A stretch of 14,970 bases of DNA, taken from NCBI GenBank assembly GCA_021784975.1, contig JAJYGU010000204.1, positions 1 through 14,970 of the forward strand, written 5' to 3'. This DNA is from Planctomycetota bacterium. Its GTDB lineage: Bacteria; Planctomycetota; Planctomycetia; Pirellulales; Thermoguttaceae. The notes beneath the pieces are model-generated. The model saw only the letters and a list, made by a program, of their open reading frames with translations, ran no database searches and had not been told where the DNA came from. The position numbers and the translations under genes are program-made. This document shows, one piece after another, positions 12,455-14,970 of this stretch. Position 1 is the first letter of the stretch; each line of letters starts with the position of its first letter.

Positions 12455-14749
12455 ATGCACGAGTTCCTGCCCTTCCTTTTCGGGCTGACCATGCAAGTGG
12501 TCTTCCTCCTGTCTTTTGCCTATGCGGCCTACGCGATCTGCCAGCGGTGGTTCTCGGCTGGTTCGATAGGCGTCCGCTGGTGTGCGACCTGCATCGTCTT
12601 CTGCTGGCTGTTGAGCGTCCTTTTTGGGATCTTGGTGACGGCCGGGCTGTTCGCGCCCCTGCCGGCCACTGCGGTCGCCTTGGTCGTGCTGGTGTTGACG
12701 AGCCGAGGGAGGCTGAAGCCGCGGACCTGGCTCCGCTGCCTCGCCAACGACCTGTCGCACTGCGGCGAGATCATGCCCCAGAAGGCCGATTACGCGGGCG
12801 AACCGGGCAGGCCGCGGACTGGCGCATGCTGCAGCCCGGCCGTGACTGAAGGGGACAGTCCCATTTTCGCGGTCGACCAACGCTGCGCATCGGTGCCCGG
12901 CCGCGAAAATTGGGACAGTCCCCCTGAACCGTCCCTCCAAGACGGCCTGTCCACTCATAGTTGGCTCTTCGACAGTTGCCTGTGGTGGGCAGCCATGACG
13001 GGCTTTTCCTTGTTGGCCGTGCTGCTGACGGTCCGCACGCTGGCCTTGCCGCTTCTCGGCTGGGATGCGATAACCTATCACGCGGTCAAGGCCGGGATGT
13101 GGGTCCAAAGCGGCCGCTGGACGGCGCTGATCGCGCCCGGCGGATGGGAAAGCGCCCTGACGCTTTTTGGCGGCGGGGAGGCCTTCACGGCTTGGGCCAT
13201 GCTCTTCCTCCATCACGATCTCTTGGCCGGCATCCCGGACGTGTTCTTCTGGGGCTTGCTGGGACTGACCACCGCCGGTCTGGCCACTGAGTTTGGCCTG
13301 CCGGGCAGGACCTCAGCCCTGGTGGGCCTGGCCTTCCTGTGCACCATCGATCTGGGTCGGTTGGTGGGCAGCGGCTACGTGGACACCTGTGGCAATGCGT
13401 TTCTGCTGGCGGGCGTCCTGTTCCTTCTTCGTTTTGAACGCTCCAAGCAAGCGGCCGATTTCTACCTCTCGGCGGCCGCCTTTGGGCTGGCTTCCTCGGT
13501 CAAGTTCAATATGTTCGCCGCCACCGTTCTGCTGGCCATCCCGGCCGTGGTGCTCTTGCTGCGGGCTGGCAGACCGTGGATCGGGCGTCTGGCTCTGGGC
13601 GTGCTCGCCTTGGCGGCCCCGATCGCGCCCTGGTTAGGGTTCAATTACTGGGCAACCGGCTACCCGCTGGGCTGCATCCCGCTAAGGATTGGGCCCTTGC
13701 ACTTGGGGGCCATGCCGCCCAACCTCGCCTTAGCCGTGGGGTCGCCGACCAAGCTAGCCTACGATTTTGCCGGCGAAGAGAAGGCCTTGTCGGCCGCCGT
13801 GGCCACTTACGGGTTTACCCTCTTGCTGATCGTGTTAGGGCTGCCAGGCATTGCCTTGCGGGTCAGGCAGTTCCAACGCCGGTACGTGCTGGCATTCCTG
13901 GCCATCGTAGCCGTACTAGGCCTGTATTTCTCGCCTTGGTTCACGCCCGTCCGTTTGGGATGGGCCGGCGTGAATGGGCGGTTTCTGACCGCGGCACTGG
14001 TCCTGATTGCCGCCGCGGGTCTTCCTCTCTTGCAGGGTTATCGCTGCGGCACGCTTCTGATCCAGGAAATCTCGGCGGTCGCCATCCTTTGCGGCACCTG
14101 GTCGTTTCTCAACATCTTCGTCTATGGTCGGCCGGGGATCGAGAGCTTCTTCCTGGCCGCGGCCGTAGGCCTGATGACGCTGGGTTACTTCCTGATCCAC
14201 CACCGCCGCTGGTTCGCTTCTTCCGCCGCCAGGTCCGCGGTGGCTGGTTCGCTCTTGGCGGTGGCGGTTGTCGGCGGCATGTACGCCGTCCTGCAATTCA
14301 AAGACTCCTTCCGCATTCGAGCCTACTCGGAATGCATGATTATGCACCGTTTTCCCAACTACTGGGTTGACGGGCTCCACGTACTGGAGTCCGAGCCCGG
14401 ACCCTTGCGGATTGCGTTCACCTACGGCCCGGCGAGCCGGAGCCACGGCGCTTTTATTGCTCCCTTTCTCGGCCCGCGATTGCAAAACCACCTGATGTAT
14501 GTCTCGCCCCAGGCGGACGGCGCCCTTGTGGGGTACGGAGCCGACTATGCCGCCAATGCCAATCCCTCCTTTGAGGCCTGGGTGCAGGCGCTCCGCAAAG
14601 CCGGGGCGACCCACCTCTTGTGTCTGGAACCCCCGTGCACGGAGTTAAAGTGGGCGGAAGACCATCCGGACCTATTTGTGAATCTGGTGCAACAAAACGG
14701 CCACTGGGGCTTGTTCCGCATCCAATGGCCGAACGAGGCAGCCAAATGA
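12455..14749 (+). CDS. Large multi-membrane GT-C-type glycosyltransferase
   Basis: A 764-residue integral membrane protein with roughly a dozen hydrophobic segments and a soluble C-terminal part (about 625-764). Its GT-C features are LGWDAITYHAVKAGMWVQSG (201-220), with the acidic residue D204 in the first large outer loop, then GSGYVDT (305-311) and GLASSVKFN (344-352). GT-C enzymes use polyprenyl-phosphate sugars and act on the outer face of the membrane. The loop between the third and fourth segments (about 105-168) is unusually hydrophilic and contains an in-frame GGGGACAGTC inverted repeat, translated TEGDSPIFAVDQRC...GRENWDSPP. The frame stays open, so the protein is probably made. The start follows TAAGGAG; the stop overlaps the next gene (ATGA). 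Sugar and acceptor are unknown. Confidence 0.82.
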   Translation: MHEFLPFLFGLTMQVVFLLSFAYAAYAICQRWFSAGSIGVRWCATCIVFCWLLSVLFGILVTAGLFAPLPATAVALVVLVLTSRGRLKPRTWLRCLANDLSHCGEIMPQKADYAGEPGRPRTGACCSPAVTEGDSPIFAVDQRCASVPGRENWDSPPEPSLQDGLSTHSWLFDSCLWWAAMTGFSLLAVLLTVRTLALPLLGWDAITYHAVKAGMWVQSGRWTALIAPGGWESALTLFGGGEAFTAWAMLFLHHDLLAGIPDVFFWGLLGLTTAGLATEFGLPGRTSALVGLAFLCTIDLGRLVGSGYVDTCGNAFLLAGVLFLLRFERSKQAADFYLSAAAFGLASSVKFNMFAATVLLAIPAVVLLLRAGRPWIGRLALGVLALAAPIAPWLGFNYWATGYPLGCIPLRIGPLHLGAMPPNLALAVGSPTKLAYDFAGEEKALSAAVATYGFTLLLIVLGLPGIALRVRQFQRRYVLAFLAIVAVLGLYFSPWFTPVRLGWAGVNGRFLTAALVLIAAAGLPLLQGYRCGTLLIQEISAVAILCGTWSFLNIFVYGRPGIESFFLAAAVGLMTLGYFLIHHRRWFASSAARSAVAGSLLAVAVVGGMYAVLQFKDSFRIRAYSECMIMHRFPNYWVDGLHVLESEPGPLRIAFTYGPASRSHGAFIAPFLGPRLQNHLMYVSPQADGALVGYGADYAANANPSFEAWVQALRKAGATHLLCLEPPCTELKWAEDHPDLFVNLVQQNGHWGLFRIQWPNEAAK
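12851..12923. repeat. GGGGACAGTCCC inverted repeat inside the GT-C gene
   Basis: The left arm begins GGGGACAGTCCCATTTTCGC; the right arm (12901-12923) is CCGCGAAAATTGGGACAGTC followed by CCC. The arms pair over about 22 bases with one mismatch and one bulge around a 28-base spacer. It belongs to the same family as the element at 6795-6874 but here is translated. Confidence 0.85.
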
Positions 14750-14970
14750 TTTCGATTGATTCCGCCAGGTGCACCAGTTGCGGATTTTGCATCGACGAAT
14801 GTCCGAACTACGTGCTCGCCTGGCGGCCCGCCGCCGACGGGGGTAGGTCCCGCGCCGATGGCGGTCGAGAAGTCCAAGTCCGCTATCCCCAACAGTGTTG
14901 TCGATGCGACCACTGCGTGGCAATCTGTCCGGAAACTGCCCTTGCCGACGACGAACTGCCCGCTGAAGAG
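14746..14970 (+). CDS. Two-cluster 4Fe-4S protein, N-terminal part (cut by window end)
   Basis: The frame from ATG 14746 is open to the last base (75 codons). It carries two classic 4Fe-4S motifs: CTSCGFCIDECP (residues 9-20) and CCRCDHCVAICP, separated by about 30 residues with a glycine/arginine-rich linker (ADGGRSRADGGRE). Each follows the ferredoxin Cx2Cx2Cx3CP pattern. This start is typical of ferredoxins and of 4Fe-4S/nitroreductase fusion proteins, and the following part is not in the window, so the full function is open. GAGG lies 7 bases before the ATG, and the ATG overlaps the GT-C stop (ATGA). An electron-transfer role for the two radical SAM enzymes is a reasonable inference from position. 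Confidence 0.85.
   Translation, partial: MISIDSARCTSCGFCIDECPNYVLAWRPAADGGRSRADGGREVQVRYPQQCCRCDHCVAICPETALADDELPAEE

Noticed and set aside
1..14970. CRISPR array, tRNA, rRNA or transposase gene
   Set aside because: The repeats are few, degenerate or palindromic without regular spacers; no cloverleaf, rRNA stretch or transposase motif was seen on either strand.

Overview
The window is GC-rich bacterial chromosomal DNA. Gene content and texture suggest a planctomycete, probably Pirellulales-like: compact operons, few strong Shine-Dalgarno sites, small DUF433/DUF6932-type genes, and several families of short repeats in intergenic DNA and inside genes. This assignment is inference from general knowledge, not from a search.

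The left half (1 to about 6.7 kb) is read on the minus strand. From a good sigma70-like promoter at 6765-6793 the order is rpmB (ribosomal protein L28), gatC, gatA, an island of small genes (two DUF433 proteins, an 80-residue unknown, a broken DUF6932 gene and a small helical protein), gatB, a creatininase-family hydrolase, a 577-base non-coding stretch, and the start of an MlaE-type ABC-transporter permease that runs off the left edge. GatC, GatA and GatB make the tRNA-dependent amidotransferase that converts Glu-tRNA(Gln) and/or Asp-tRNA(Asn).

The right half (6960 to 14970) is read on the plus strand as one tight gene line: a membrane family-2 glycosyltransferase, a radical SAM/SPASM-like enzyme, an NAD(P)-dependent sugar epimerase/reductase resembling HpnA, a SAM methyltransferase, a B12-binding-type radical SAM enzyme, a large multi-membrane GT-C-type glycosyltransferase, and the start of a two-cluster 4Fe-4S protein cut by the window end. 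Two ATGA overlaps and short gaps suggest co-translation. Together they look like a pathway that builds and modifies a membrane lipid or lipid-linked glycan. The product is not known, and I do not recognise the cluster as a described system.

The most unusual signal is the mobile-looking palindromic DNA. A composite inverted repeat of about 100 bases sits in frame inside both gatB and gatA and adds near-identical peptides (SPLP-GEG ... PHPN-LP-GE) to both subunits of one essential enzyme. A second family (arms GGGGACAGTC...) occurs in the promoter region between rpmB and the glycosyltransferase and, in frame, inside the GT-C gene. A third, degenerate family (GGGATTAGGGATCAGGG-like) lies directly upstream of the start codons of mlaE, the creatininase gene and gatB.
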